A DNA stretch of 64,000 nt from Phenylobacterium sp. RIFCSPHIGHO2_01_FULL_69_31 (GCF_001824475.1 NZ_MHXN01000031.1:101372-165371), one strand, 5' to 3'; positions 27,044 through 36,000 are shown, numbered from the stretch's first letter. Notes: generated by a model from the sequence alone, not told the origin. Numbers and translations are program-made.

Positions 27044-27802
27044 ATGGAAATCAAGGACAGCGTCGCCCTGGTCACGGGCGGCAATCGCGGGATCGGCGAG
27101 GCGTTCGTACGCGCCTTTCTCGCCGCCGGCGCACGGAAGGTCTATGTCGGCGCCCGCGATCCGGCCAACGCACGGCATCTCGTGGACGAGGATCCGGCTC
27201 GGGTGGTGGCGATCCCGCTCGACGTCAGCAAGCCCCACCAGATCGAGGCCGCCGCGGCGCAATGCCAGGACGTCAGCATCCTGGTGAACAACGCCGGCCA
27301 GTTCTCCATGCAGACGCTTCTGAAGGCGCCGGACCTGTCCGCCGCGCGGGCGGAGATGGAGACCAACTACTTCGGCCCCCTGGCCATGTGCCGGGCGTTC
27401 GCGCCGATCCTGGCCAGGCACAAGGAGAGCGCCATCGCTAACGTCCTGTCGGCTGGCGGGATCGTGGCCGTGCCCGGGATGGGCGGCTACAGCCCCTCCA
27501 AGTTCGCCGGCCGGGCCATGTCCACCTGCCTGCGGGCGGAACTTGCGCCGCAGAACACCTCGGTGACCGCCCTGATCGTCGGCTCCGTCGACACCCGCAT
27601 GGCCAGCCACGTCGAGGGCTTCAAGGAGACGCCGGCGACGATCGCCGAGGCGGGCCTGAAGGCGATCCGCAAGGGCGCCGACGAGGTGGATACCGACTTC
27701 ATGGCCGTGGACGTGCGCGCCAACCTGGCGCGCGATCCCAAGGGCTTCGAACTGCAGATGCGCCGCTCGCTGTCGGGCGAGCGCGTGACGACCGGCCGCT
27801 GA
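27044..27802 (+). CDS. Short-chain dehydrogenase/reductase
   Basis: This 252-aa classical SDR begins MEIKDSVALVTGGNRGIGEA. It has the cofactor loop TGGNRGIG (residues 11-18), NNAG (~86-89), a catalytic Ser (NVLSAGG) and YSPSKFA, giving the Y-x-x-x-K pair. Residues after the second strand (GARDPANARHL) favour NADP(H). It follows the dioxygenase by 18 bases and precedes a SnoaL-like gene by 13, so one operon is likely. It could oxidise or reduce the aldehyde or alcohol produced by the dioxygenase. Confidence 0.88.
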   Translation: MEIKDSVALVTGGNRGIGEAFVRAFLAAGARKVYVGARDPANARHLVDEDPARVVAIPLDVSKPHQIEAAAAQCQDVSILVNNAGQFSMQTLLKAPDLSAARAEMETNYFGPLAMCRAFAPILARHKESAIANVLSAGGIVAVPGMGGYSPSKFAGRAMSTCLRAELAPQNTSVTALIVGSVDTRMASHVEGFKETPATIAEAGLKAIRKGADEVDTDFMAVDVRANLARDPKGFELQMRRSLSGERVTTGR

Positions 27803-27815
27803 GGGAGCGCGCGAC

Positions 27816-28202
27816 ATGACCCCCCAGGACTACCTCGACTTCGCCGAGCGCTTCGTGGGCGCCATCCAGGCCGGCGACACGGCCGCCGTGCGCGCCTGCT
27901 ACGCGCCGGACGCCAAGCTCTGGCACAACAGCGACGGGATCGAGCAGACGGTCGACCAGAACATGAAGGTGCTGGACTGGTTCATCCGCACCCTCCCCGA
28001 CCGCAACTACCGCGTCATCCGGCGGGAGCCGCTGCCCGACGGCTTCCTGCAGCAGCACGTGCTGGAGGCCACCCTGCCCGACGGGAAGAAATGGGCGATG
28101 GACGCCTGTGTGGTGGTCAAGATGAAGGACGGGGTGATCACACGGCTCGACGAATATCTGGACTCCGCCCGCTCGGCCGAGCTGCGGCCTTACGGGCGCT
28201 AG
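27816..28202 (+). CDS. SnoaL-like NTF2-fold protein
   Basis: This 128-aa cytosolic protein starts MTPQDYLDFAERFVGAIQAG. The NTF2-fold pattern includes DTAAVRACYAPDAKLWHNSDG and a terminal KDGVITRLDEYLDSA. This family contains polyketide cyclases, isomerases and cofactor-free lyases; no function can be assigned. It ends the plus-strand group convergent with the next NTF2-fold gene, 7 bases away. Confidence 0.75.
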   Translation: MTPQDYLDFAERFVGAIQAGDTAAVRACYAPDAKLWHNSDGIEQTVDQNMKVLDWFIRTLPDRNYRVIRREPLPDGFLQQHVLEATLPDGKKWAMDACVVVKMKDGVITRLDEYLDSARSAELRPYGR

Positions 28203-28209
28203 GTCCCGG

Positions 28210-28626
28210 TCAGCGCGTCTTCTGGTCGAAATCCTCGACCAGCCCCATCGCCTTCAGGAGGTGGGCGCGGTCGTAGTATTCGCGCCAGATCCGGATCTGT
28301 GGACCGTCGAACTCCAGCACGCCCACCACCGGCGCCGAGCCGGCCTTGCCGCGGATCACGAACTCGTCCGTGCGCTCCATGTAGAGCACCCCGTCGATGA
28401 CGCCCATGTGGTGGATGTTGAGGGTGATCTGCTCCAGCCCGTCGCCCAGACCCGACGCGCGCTTGTAGATCGCTTCACGCCCCACGATCGGCTCGACCAT
28501 CATCGAATGCAGGATGCCGTCGGGCGTGAACATGTCGGCGACCTTGCGCCAGTCGAGCGCGCGCCACGCCTCGGCCATCTCGCGCCCGACCGCGATCTTC
28601 TGCTCGTCCGTCAGCGCTGTGGCCAT
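28210..28626 (-). CDS. NTF2-fold protein, limonene-epoxide-hydrolase-like
   Basis: This 138-aa protein is a close paralogue of the secreted one at 24955-25407 (shared MMVEPIVGREAIYKR, HHMGVIDGVLYMERTD and WREYYDRAHLLKA patterns) but has no signal peptide. I chose the ATG giving MATALTDEQ, preceded by GGGAGAGCGGAG. A copy of the 16-bp motif lies 36 bases upstream, in the opposite orientation relative to this gene. A hydrolase, lyase or isomerase role is possible. Confidence 0.75.
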   Translation of the reverse strand: MATALTDEQKIAVGREMAEAWRALDWRKVADMFTPDGILHSMMVEPIVGREAIYKRASGLGDGLEQITLNIHHMGVIDGVLYMERTDEFVIRGKAGSAPVVGVLEFDGPQIRIWREYYDRAHLLKAMGLVEDFDQKTR

Positions 28627-29013
28627 CTCTCCGCTCTCCCTCGGGGTGGTTCCGAAAATCAACTTGCATAACGGTACGGACTATTGGCAAGCTCTTTTTC
28701 GAGAGTCGCCACCGGCCCAGGCGAGGGGGTGACTTGCTTGACGAGATGTAAGCGCTTCCCGGAGCGCTTGCCCAGATAGGAATAAGAGAAGTCGGGAGGG
28801 CTTGATCGGGGAGATCCAGGCGCGCTGACGTCGGCGACCCGCCTCCGGGCGGCCGCCTAGATGACGTTATGCAAGCCGGCCGCAGCCTCGGCGCCGTGGC
28901 CAGACGCTCTGCCCGCCTCGCCCCACCCTTCCAAACGGACGTCCTCCGCCTCGCGCGGACAACACAACGGGGGATCTCGGCGCTCGAACGCCGCGGCCCG
29001 GGGGAGAAATGCC
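28627..29013. other. Divergent intergenic region with long TBDR leader
   Basis: 387 bases between the NTF2-fold gene and the TonB-dependent receptor. It holds one 16-bp motif copy (28662-28677) close to its left end and no convincing gene. The receptor frame remains open upstream to about 28861 but that part lacks a signal peptide, so the region is more likely a long leader. Confidence 0.5.
28662..28677 (+). promoter_or_regulatory. Island 16-bp motif, copy 2
   Basis: ACTTGCATAACGGTAC differs from the consensus at one base. It points toward the TonB-dependent receptor but is also only 36 bp from the start of the divergent NTF2-fold gene, so it could control either or both. Confidence 0.6.
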
Positions 29014-31284
29014 ATGAAGCTGCAGCACACCACATCCGTGATCGCCCTTCTGACGGGCCTGGGGCTCGCCGCCCCCGTTATGGCCGCGGAGCCGGGCAAC
29101 CAGCTCGAAGAGCTGATTGTCACCGCCCAGAAGCGTGAGGAGAACGTCCAGACCGCGCCGCTGGCGATCACGGCCATTACGGGCGCCAACCTCGCCAAGG
29201 ACCGCGTCCTGACGCTCGAGGATCTGGCGCACAACATGACCGGCATTTCGTTCACCGCGAACTCGCCGCAGTCGAACGAGATCAACATCCGCGGCGTCGT
29301 GAACACGCGCCTGAGCTCGCCCACCGCCGACCAGTCGGTGGCGACCTTCGTGGACGACGTCTACGTCAGCCGTTCGGGCAACCTGAACTCGGCCTTCTAC
29401 GATGTGGCCCGGGTCGAGGTGGTGCGCGGGCCCCAGGGCGTGCTGCTGGGCAAGAACGTCGCCGGCGGCGCGGTCAACATCATCTCGAACGCGCCCAGCT
29501 TCGAGGCCTCGGGACGGATGACCGTCACGCTCGGCAACTACGACCTGAAGCAGACCAACGGCTACATCACCGGCCCGATCACGGAGAGCTTGGCGGGCCG
29601 CGTCTCGTTCCAGACCATCAACCGCGGCGGCTACTACAAGGACATCCTGCACAACGTCGAGCTGGAGAACCTGGATTCGACGCAGGCGCGCATCCAGCTG
29701 GCCTATGCGCCGGAGGGTTCCGACCTGCGCGCCAGCATCAACGTCGATTACGCCAAGGACAGCAACGACGGCGTCCACCGCGTAGGCCTGAAGAGCAAGA
29801 CCCTGCCGGCCAGCTTCACGCCGTGGTCCGGCACCCGCGCCCTGATCGCCGCGCTCCGCCCGGGCGGCCTCAGCCGCAAGGAAAGCCTGCCGATCTGGCC
29901 GCTGTTCAAGGGCGACACGGCGCCGACGCCGCAGGGCGCGCGGCACGAGACCTACGACATCATCATCAAGGTCGAGAAGGACGTGGCCGAGAACGTCCGG
30001 CTGTCCAGCATCAGCGGCTACCGGCACAACCACTCGTTCACGCTGTACGACCAGACGGGCCTCGGCCCGGCCAACGGCTTCAACGTGGCCGCCCCCCTGC
30101 TCTTCGCCGAACCGGTGAACTTCATCGAGGGGATGAACCAGGTCTCGCAGGAGCTGCGGCTGGCCTCGACCAACACCGAGAGCCGCTTCGACTGGATCGT
30201 CGGCGCCTACTACCAGAAGACTAACGTCCACCAGTACAACCGCTACTGGGGTGAATCGACGGTGCTGCCGACCCTCTCGGGCGAGAGCCACTGGGACGAT
30301 CACGGCCACAACCGCGACATGGCGGTCTTCGCCCAGATCGGCTTCAAGATCACCGAGACCCTGAAGCTGGACGTCGGCGCCCGCTACACCAAGGACAAGA
30401 AGTACGGCTTCCAGCGCGGCATCATCGTCGCCACCGGGGACCGGCTGAACCCGAACGACGCCGCGCCGCTGACGCCGCTGACCACCAACTTCGCCACGCC
30501 CTACGGCGACTCCTGGAAGGAGCTGACGCCGCAGGCGACCCTGCGCTGGACGCCCGACGAGCGGAACATGGCCTATGTGACCGTGTCGAAGGGCTTCAAG
30601 GGCGGCGGCTTCCAGAACAGCGCCTCGAACGCCTTCGCCGCCGCGACGCCCTACGATCCGGAGACGGTCACCAACTACGAGGCCGGCTACAAGACCGAGA
30701 TGTTCGACCGCCGGCTGCGCTGGAACACCGCGGTCTTCTACATGAAGTACAAGGACCTGCAGGTTCAGCAGACCCTGGCCTCCTGCCTCTGCAACGTGAT
30801 CAGCAACGCGCCGGGCGCCACCATCAAGGGCGTCGAGACCGACGTGCAGTTGGCCCCGACGCGGTGGCTGCGCGCCTGGGCGAGCGGCAGCTATGTGCAC
30901 GCCGAGTACGACACCTTCATCTTCGCCGGGGTGAACAACTCGGGGAACCGGATGCAGCGCACGCCGCGCTGGCAGGGCGCGATCGGGGCCGAGGTCACCA
31001 CCAGCGTCGGCTCCTGGGAGGACGCCCTGTCCGCCCGCCTGAGCTATCGCTACCAGGGCCGCATGCCCTGGGCGCCCGAGAACACCACCTGGGAAGACGG
31101 TTACGGCACGCTGGACGGCCGGGTGACCCTGACCCTGCCGGACAAGCCCTGGAGCGTCTCGGTCTACGGCAAGAACCTGGGCGATACGGTCTATCGGACC
31201 AACATCATCCCCTTCTTCCAGGAGGAGATGTCCTCGTTTGGCGCGCCCCGGACCTACGGCATCGAGCTGTCCGCCGCGTTCTAG
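29014..31284 (+). CDS. TonB-dependent outer-membrane receptor
   Basis: This 756-aa receptor begins MKLQHTTSVIALLTGLGLAA, a signal peptide ending near VMAAEP. A TonB-box-like EELIVTAQKREENVQTAPLAITAI follows, then the plug domain (NINIRG-type: EINIRGVVNTRLSS, VEVVRGPQGVLLGKNVAGGAVNII) and a large beta-barrel ending in aromatic GIELSAAF. It is the Caulobacter/sphingomonad type with no FecA signalling extension. GGGGAGAAATGCC precedes the ATG. Its position among catabolic genes implies uptake of the island's hydrophobic or bulky substrate. Confidence 0.93.
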   Translation: MKLQHTTSVIALLTGLGLAAPVMAAEPGNQLEELIVTAQKREENVQTAPLAITAITGANLAKDRVLTLEDLAHNMTGISFTANSPQSNEINIRGVVNTRLSSPTADQSVATFVDDVYVSRSGNLNSAFYDVARVEVVRGPQGVLLGKNVAGGAVNIISNAPSFEASGRMTVTLGNYDLKQTNGYITGPITESLAGRVSFQTINRGGYYKDILHNVELENLDSTQARIQLAYAPEGSDLRASINVDYAKDSNDGVHRVGLKSKTLPASFTPWSGTRALIAALRPGGLSRKESLPIWPLFKGDTAPTPQGARHETYDIIIKVEKDVAENVRLSSISGYRHNHSFTLYDQTGLGPANGFNVAAPLLFAEPVNFIEGMNQVSQELRLASTNTESRFDWIVGAYYQKTNVHQYNRYWGESTVLPTLSGESHWDDHGHNRDMAVFAQIGFKITETLKLDVGARYTKDKKYGFQRGIIVATGDRLNPNDAAPLTPLTTNFATPYGDSWKELTPQATLRWTPDERNMAYVTVSKGFKGGGFQNSASNAFAAATPYDPETVTNYEAGYKTEMFDRRLRWNTAVFYMKYKDLQVQQTLASCLCNVISNAPGATIKGVETDVQLAPTRWLRAWASGSYVHAEYDTFIFAGVNNSGNRMQRTPRWQGAIGAEVTTSVGSWEDALSARLSYRYQGRMPWAPENTTWEDGYGTLDGRVTLTLPDKPWSVSVYGKNLGDTVYRTNIIPFFQEEMSSFGAPRTYGIELSAAF

Positions 31285-31342
31285 ATCCCGGCGCCGGGCG
31301 GTCTCCCCGCTCGGCGTCTCCTCTGCCAAGCCCGGAGTCCGG

Positions 31343-31774
31343 ATGAGCCGCCTCTACGCCATCCTCCAGCAGGTCATCCACGCCTGGCAGGCCAAGGACA
31401 TCGACCGGGTCCTGGGCTTCATGGCCGACGACATCGTCTGGCACTACGCCGTGGCCGTCATGCCGCCGGTGCGCGGCAAGGCGGCGGCGCGCAAGCTTTT
31501 GGAGCGCTTCCAGGCCGACATGCACCGGATCGAATGGCGCATCTTCGCCCATGCGGAGGCGGGCGATCGCCTGTTCGTCGAGGGTGTCGACGACTATCGC
31601 ACGGCCGAGGGCCGCCGGGTCGCCACGCCCTATGCCGGGGTCCTGGACTTCCGTGGCGACCTGATCGCGGGCTGGCGCGACTACGTCGATCTCAGCGTGA
31701 TGACCCAGCAGAAGGCGGGCGAGCCTTTGACCCGACAGGTGCTGGAGCTGCTGGACCGCGAGGTGGCGCCATGA
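31343..31774 (+). CDS. SnoaL-like NTF2-fold protein
   Basis: This 143-aa protein starts MSRLYAILQQVIHAWQAKDI after GGAGTCC. The pattern VLGFMADDIVWHYAVAVMPPVRGKAAARKLLE is typical of SnoaL-like domains with a conserved Trp-His in the pocket. It lies 58 bp after the receptor gene and overlaps the following paralogue by ATGA, so a receptor-SnoaL-SnoaL operon is likely. Function unknown. Confidence 0.75.
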   Translation: MSRLYAILQQVIHAWQAKDIDRVLGFMADDIVWHYAVAVMPPVRGKAAARKLLERFQADMHRIEWRIFAHAEAGDRLFVEGVDDYRTAEGRRVATPYAGVLDFRGDLIAGWRDYVDLSVMTQQKAGEPLTRQVLELLDREVAP

Positions 31775-32301
31775 GCGGGCCCACATCGCTGCCCCGACGC
31801 TCCGTGGTCGCCGCCGCCGGCGCCCTGATCGCCGCCCCCGCCCTCGCCAAGGAGACCGCCGCCATGCCGCGCCTCTATCCCGTGCTGGAGGCGATCATCG
31901 CCGCCTGGAAGCGGCAGGACGTGGAGGGCGTCCTGGCCTGCGTCACCGACGACATCGTCTGGCGCAACTCGTCCGGCTATGCGCCGGCGATCCGGGGCAA
32001 GGCGGCCATGCGCACCGCGCTGCACAACATGAAGGTGGCGATCGCACCGGGCAGCAACACCTGGCGGATCTTCGACTATGCCGAGTCCGACGACCGGCTG
32101 TTCATGGAGGGCGTCGACGAGTTCACGCTGACCACGGGGCAGCACGTCGCCATCCCCTACGCCGGCAGCCTGGAGTTCCGCGGGCTGCTGGTCAGCGAGT
32201 GGCGCGAGTACTTCGACGGCCGGATCAGCGCGGACATGAAGGCCGGCAAGCCGATGACGCCAGAGGTCCGGGAGATGATCTCGCGGCCGGTGGCGAAGTA
32301 G
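31771..32301 (+). CDS. Exported (Tat-type) SnoaL-like NTF2-fold protein
   Basis: This 176-aa paralogue of the preceding protein carries an N-terminal SLPRRSVVAAAGALIAAPALA, a twin-arginine-type signal peptide, so it probably acts in the periplasm. The core LEAIIAAWKRQDVEGVLACV continues with DDIVWRNSSGYAPAIRGKAA, parallel to its neighbour's sequence. A cytosolic/exported pair of the same fold in one operon suggests two steps or two compartments of one pathway. Convergent with the HxlR gene 3 bases on. Confidence 0.72.
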   Translation: MSGPTSLPRRSVVAAAGALIAAPALAKETAAMPRLYPVLEAIIAAWKRQDVEGVLACVTDDIVWRNSSGYAPAIRGKAAMRTALHNMKVAIAPGSNTWRIFDYAESDDRLFMEGVDEFTLTTGQHVAIPYAGSLEFRGLLVSEWREYFDGRISADMKAGKPMTPEVREMISRPVAK

Positions 32302-32304
32302 CGG

Positions 32305-33261
32305 TCAGGCGCCCGGGGGCGTCACGTCCTGCGCCGCAACCTCGGCGTGGCAGTGGTCGCAGGTGACCTTGCCCTCCAGGACGCGGCCGCAGGGACGGTG
32401 ATGGGTAATGAGCGGTGGCCCTTTGCCCCCGTCCAGCCAGCGGTCTCCCCAGCGATTGAGCTCGGCGATCAGCGGATAGAGGTCGCGGCCCTCGTCGGTC
32501 AGGCGATATTCCCAGCGGTCGGGCCGCTGTTGATAGAGCTCCTTGCGCAGCACCCCCAGATCCACCAGCCGGGAAAGCCTGTCCGCCAGGATATTCGGCG
32601 CCACGCCCAACGCCTGCTGGAAATCGTTGAACCGCCGCCGCCCGAGGAAGGCCGAGGCGATCACGTGGCTCGTCCAGCGGTCGCCCAGCACCTGGAAGGC
32701 GCGGTCCAGCATGGGGTTGCCCTGGTTCAGGCTGTCGGCCGGCACGATGGACCGGCGCTGGACCCGGGGCGGCGGCGAGGGTTCGAACCCCACGCCCGGC
32801 CCCTCCTCCACATAGACCTCGCGAGGCGTCACCAGCTCGCCGCAGCAACGACAGCGGAACTCCGGGGTGAACTCGTGGCCGCAGCTGTGGACCAGCCGAT
32901 GGGCCGGGTTCGCCGGATCGTAGAACCAGCGCTTCTCCCAGCGGATGATCATCAGGGCCAGGCTGTAGAGGTCGAGACCCATGGGCGAGAGGTGGTACTC
33001 CTCGCGCACCGGCCGCTCCTGGTAGCGCACCTTCTCCAGTAGCCCGGCTTTCTGCAGCCGGCGCAGGCGGTCGATCAGCAGGCTGCGGGCCAGGCCGATG
33101 CGCCCCTGGAATTCGTCGAACCGCCGCACGCGCTGGAAGGCCAGGTAGAGGATCATCAGCGTCCAGCGGTCGCCGAGAATGTTCAGGGCCCGAGTCGCGG
33201 AGTTGGCCTGGACGAGCTGGGTCGGAGCCGGCGGGACGTCGTTCGGTTGGGGATCGGCCAT
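32305..33261 (-). CDS. Double-domain HxlR-family regulator with CxxC motifs (1)
   Basis: This 318-aa protein contains two successive HxlR winged-helix domains: residues ~15-115 (ALNILGDRWTLMILYLAFQR, RRFDEFQGRIGLARSLLIDRL) and ~185-285 (FQVLGDRWTSHVIASAFLGR, RRFNDFQQALGVAPNILADRL). Each is followed by a cysteine pair (CRCCGE; CDHCH) that could bind zinc or sense redox/electrophiles. HxlR proteins normally have one such domain and act as dimers, so this is a covalent dimer-like arrangement. It is a candidate to bind the island's repeated motif. Confidence 0.82.
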   Translation of the reverse strand: MADPQPNDVPPAPTQLVQANSATRALNILGDRWTLMILYLAFQRVRRFDEFQGRIGLARSLLIDRLRRLQKAGLLEKVRYQERPVREEYHLSPMGLDLYSLALMIIRWEKRWFYDPANPAHRLVHSCGHEFTPEFRCRCCGELVTPREVYVEEGPGVGFEPSPPPRVQRRSIVPADSLNQGNPMLDRAFQVLGDRWTSHVIASAFLGRRRFNDFQQALGVAPNILADRLSRLVDLGVLRKELYQQRPDRWEYRLTDEGRDLYPLIAELNRWGDRWLDGGKGPPLITHHRPCGRVLEGKVTCDHCHAEVAAQDVTPPGA

Positions 33262-33322
33262 ATCGCCTCGGGCTGCGCCTGCCGACCCTTCGAAAATGGC
33301 CGCCCCCTTGTCAAGGCGCGGC

Positions 33323-34240
33323 TCAGCCGGCGGCCTGCGCGTACTCCGCCGCCAGCTTGTCGATGATCGCGGCCAGCGGCTCGACGGCCTTCACCTGCCC
33401 GGCCCCGTGGCCGGCAGACCAGACGTCGCGCCAGCGCTTGGCCGCGTCCTCGGGACGTCCAAGGTTGATCTCGGCCTTGGCCTTCAGGCCCTCGGCATCG
33501 TAGCCGGCGGCCAGCAGGCTGGCCTTCAGCCAGTTGGCCGGCATTCCGGTCAGGGCGGCGGAGGTGACGATGTCCTCAGCCGAGGCCTCCACCAGCATCT
33601 GCTTGTAGCCCGGGACGGCCAGGCTCTCCTCGCAGGCGATGAGGCGCGTTCCAAGGTAGGCGAGGTCGGCGCCCAGCATCTGCGCCGCGCGCACGGCCTG
33701 GCCGGAGCCGATGCCGCCGCCCAGCGCGATCGTACCCTCGAACCATTCGCGCACCGCCGGCGCGAAGGCGAAGCCCGAAATCGGACCGGTGTGACCGCCC
33801 GCGCCGGCCGCCACCAGGATCAGGCCGTCGACCCCGGTCGCGGCGGCCTTGTGGGCGAAGGTCAGCGAGTTCACGTCGGCATAGACGAGCCCGCCGTAGC
33901 CTTGGATCGCGTCGACGACCGCCGACGGGCTGCCGAGGGCGGTGATCACGATCGGGGGCCGGTGCTTCAGCACCAGCTCCAACTCCTCCTCCCACCGCGC
34001 GTAGGAGCGGTGGACCATGATGTTCATGGCCCAGGGCGGGGCATCGGCCGGCAGAGTGGAAGCGATGGTCGCCATCCAGGCGTCCAGTTCGTCCAGCGAG
34101 CGGGCGTTGTTGGCCGGGAACGAGCCGATGATCCCGGCCTTGCAGGCGGCCAGGACCATGTCGACCCCGGAGACCAGGAACATCGGGGCGGCGATGGCCG
34201 GCAGGCGTAGGCGCTCAGCGATGTGGGCAGGCAGTGACAA
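33323..34240 (-). CDS. Nitronate monooxygenase-type flavoprotein
   Basis: This 305-aa TIM-barrel FMN protein starts MSLPAHIAERLRLPAIAAPM. The block DGLILVAAGAGGHTGPISGF (with the AGGHTG signature) and the FMN phosphate-binding IALGGGIGSGQAVRAAQMLGADLAYLGTRLIA are diagnostic of the NMO/2-nitropropane dioxygenase and enoyl-reductase family. In catabolic clusters such proteins may act as enoyl-CoA reductases or on quinones. Its start is 16 bp from the stop of the upstream DUF1295 gene, so the two are likely cotranscribed. Confidence 0.83.
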   Translation of the reverse strand: MSLPAHIAERLRLPAIAAPMFLVSGVDMVLAACKAGIIGSFPANNARSLDELDAWMATIASTLPADAPPWAMNIMVHRSYARWEEELELVLKHRPPIVITALGSPSAVVDAIQGYGGLVYADVNSLTFAHKAAATGVDGLILVAAGAGGHTGPISGFAFAPAVREWFEGTIALGGGIGSGQAVRAAQMLGADLAYLGTRLIACEESLAVPGYKQMLVEASAEDIVTSAALTGMPANWLKASLLAAGYDAEGLKAKAEINLGRPEDAAKRWRDVWSAGHGAGQVKAVEPLAAIIDKLAAEYAQAAG

Positions 34241-34255
34241 GGGCGTGACCTCGGA

Positions 34256-35065
34256 TCAGGCGGCTTCGGGCGGCTTCGGCGGCCAGGGGAAGAAGGGCGA
34301 GGTGCGCCGGATGTAGTCCTCATAGGCCGGCTTGCGGCGGCGCATGCGCCCCTCGACTGTGGGCATGCCGCTCCAACGGGTCAGGGTGTAGACGAGGTAG
34401 AGGGGCCCGATCACGGCGAAGAGGCCCAAGGTCGTCTCCGCCGCCACCAGCCACAGGCCCCACCAGACGCAGGCGTCGCCGAAATAGTTGGGATGGCGCG
34501 TGTAGCGCCACAGGCCCCGGTCCATCACCTGGCCGGCGTTGGCGGGATCCTTCTTGAAACGCACGAGCTGCCAGTCGGCGAGGCTCTCAAAGATCAGGCC
34601 GAACACCGCCAGCACCACGCCCGCGATGCCGAGCGCGCCGAGTTGGGCAGGCTGGTCGGGGATCTGCCCCAGCTGCACCGGCAGGCAGACCAGCCACAGC
34701 AGCGGCATCTGCAGCATGAAGACCAGCCGGAAGGCCGCGTAGCCATAGCCCCAGCCCCGCTCGGCCTTGGCCTTGTCCAGCATGCGCACGTAGCGGCCGT
34801 CCGGCCCGTGGTCGCGCCAGCGCCACAGCATGTAGCCGCCGAGGCGGACCGCCCAGGCGACGCAAAGACCGGTGAGGATCATGCGCCGCGACGTGCCGCC
34901 GCCAGTCTGCAGGAAGGTGGAGATCGCCACCACGCCCATGCCCAGGCCCCAGAGGCTGTCCACCGGCGTCACATCCCGTTGGGCCACGCAGATCGCCCAG
35001 GCCAGGACGAACAGCCCCAGGATCACGACGGCGTTCACCGCCAGGACGATCACGAATTCCGGCAT
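34256..35065 (-). CDS. DUF1295 membrane protein (steroid 5-alpha-reductase-like)
   Basis: This 269-aa inner-membrane protein has about seven hydrophobic segments and the C-terminal signature GLWRYTRHPNYFGDACVWWG...TRWSGMPTVEGRMRRRKPAYEDYIRRTSPFFPWPP, found in DUF1295 and related steroid 5-alpha-reductase/isoprenylcysteine methyltransferase folds. The substrate is unknown; a NADPH-dependent reductase of steroid-like or isoprenoid compounds is possible. I chose the ATG MPEFVIVL; a motif copy lies 46 bp upstream, oriented toward it. Confidence 0.8.
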   Translation of the reverse strand: MPEFVIVLAVNAVVILGLFVLAWAICVAQRDVTPVDSLWGLGMGVVAISTFLQTGGGTSRRMILTGLCVAWAVRLGGYMLWRWRDHGPDGRYVRMLDKAKAERGWGYGYAAFRLVFMLQMPLLWLVCLPVQLGQIPDQPAQLGALGIAGVVLAVFGLIFESLADWQLVRFKKDPANAGQVMDRGLWRYTRHPNYFGDACVWWGLWLVAAETTLGLFAVIGPLYLVYTLTRWSGMPTVEGRMRRRKPAYEDYIRRTSPFFPWPPKPPEAA

Positions 35066-35110
35066 GCTACGCCCCCTGCTTCCACCCTCGATCAACGGGG
35101 CGGTTTGACA

Positions 35111-35126
35111 GTCTTTCTATGCAAGT
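35111..35126 (-). promoter_or_regulatory. Island 16-bp motif, copy 3
   Basis: On the minus strand the site reads ACTTGCATAGAAAGAC (12 of 16 consensus bases). It sits in the gap between the divergent DUF1295 and SDR genes, oriented toward DUF1295 and 46 bp from each start. Confidence 0.5.
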
Positions 35127-35172
35127 TAAGGTCCGCCGACAAGGCGCGGCAAGCGGAAATCAGGGCGGAACG

Positions 35173-35997
35173 ATGGGCGACTACAGCGGACGCACAGTCC
35201 TGGTCACCGGCGCGGCGGGCGATATCGGCGCTGCCGCGGCCGCCGCCTTCGCCGCGCGCGGGGCTGACGTGGTGGTCACCGACCGGCGTGCGGACGCCCT
35301 GGAACAGGTCGCGGCCGCCTTGCGGGAAACGGGGCGCGAGGTGCTGGGCCACGCCTGCGACCAGTCCGATCCGGACGCCGTCGCGGGGCTCTTCTCGGCC
35401 ATCCAGGATCGTTTCGGTCGCCTGGACGCCGCCTTCCTGAACGCAGGCTACGGCCGCTACGGCGCACTGATCGACACGCCGTTCGACCAGTGGCGCAAGC
35501 ACGTGGAGGTCAATCTCAACGGCGGCTTCCTGATGGCCCAGGGGGCGGCGCGGCTAATGCGCGACGGGGGCCGCGGCGGGGCGATCCTGTTCACCGCTTC
35601 GACGGCCGCCACCCACATCTGCGACCTGCTGGGCGCCTATGCCGCCTCCAAGGCCGGCGTGCGGATGCTGGCCAAGTCGCTGGCGTCCGAGCTGGGGGTC
35701 TGGCGGATCCGTGTGAACCTGGTCCTCCCGGGTATCATCGAGACCGCCATGACCAAGTCGCTGATCGACGATCCGGCGGTGCGGGCCGACGCCATTTCTA
35801 ACACCCCCGTCGGCCGGTTGGGCCGACCCGAGGACATCGCCCGCCTGGCGGTGTTCCTGTGCAGCGACGAGGCGGGCTATGTCACCGGCGCCGAGGTGCT
35901 GGCCGACGGCGGGCAGACCCTGCACGGCTATCCTCGCTGGTTCAGCGCCGACTATGCTGAGGTCGGGGCGGAGTGGACGCCGCACACCCCGCGCTAG
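35173..35997 (+). CDS. Short-chain dehydrogenase/reductase
   Basis: This 274-aa SDR starts MGDYSGRTVLVTGAAGDIGA. It has TGAAGDIG (cofactor loop, residues 12-19), the D/R pair VVTDRRADAL suggesting NAD(H), a substituted NAG motif (LNAGYG), Ser in TASTAATH, and the Y-A-A-S-K catalytic pair in AYAASKAGVRML. The C-terminus GYVTGAEVLADGGQTLHGYPRWF is usual. It is alone on the plus strand, convergent with the CoA-ligase operon. Confidence 0.87.
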   Translation: MGDYSGRTVLVTGAAGDIGAAAAAAFAARGADVVVTDRRADALEQVAAALRETGREVLGHACDQSDPDAVAGLFSAIQDRFGRLDAAFLNAGYGRYGALIDTPFDQWRKHVEVNLNGGFLMAQGAARLMRDGGRGGAILFTASTAATHICDLLGAYAASKAGVRMLAKSLASELGVWRIRVNLVLPGIIETAMTKSLIDDPAVRADAISNTPVGRLGRPEDIARLAVFLCSDEAGYVTGAEVLADGGQTLHGYPRWFSADYAEVGAEWTPHTPR

Positions 35998-36000
35998 TCA

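Noticed and set aside
28867..31329. 820-codon open frame antisense to the TonB-dependent receptor
   Set aside because: Low-complexity Arg/Gly/Val/Asp composition and no domain; shadow of the receptor gene.
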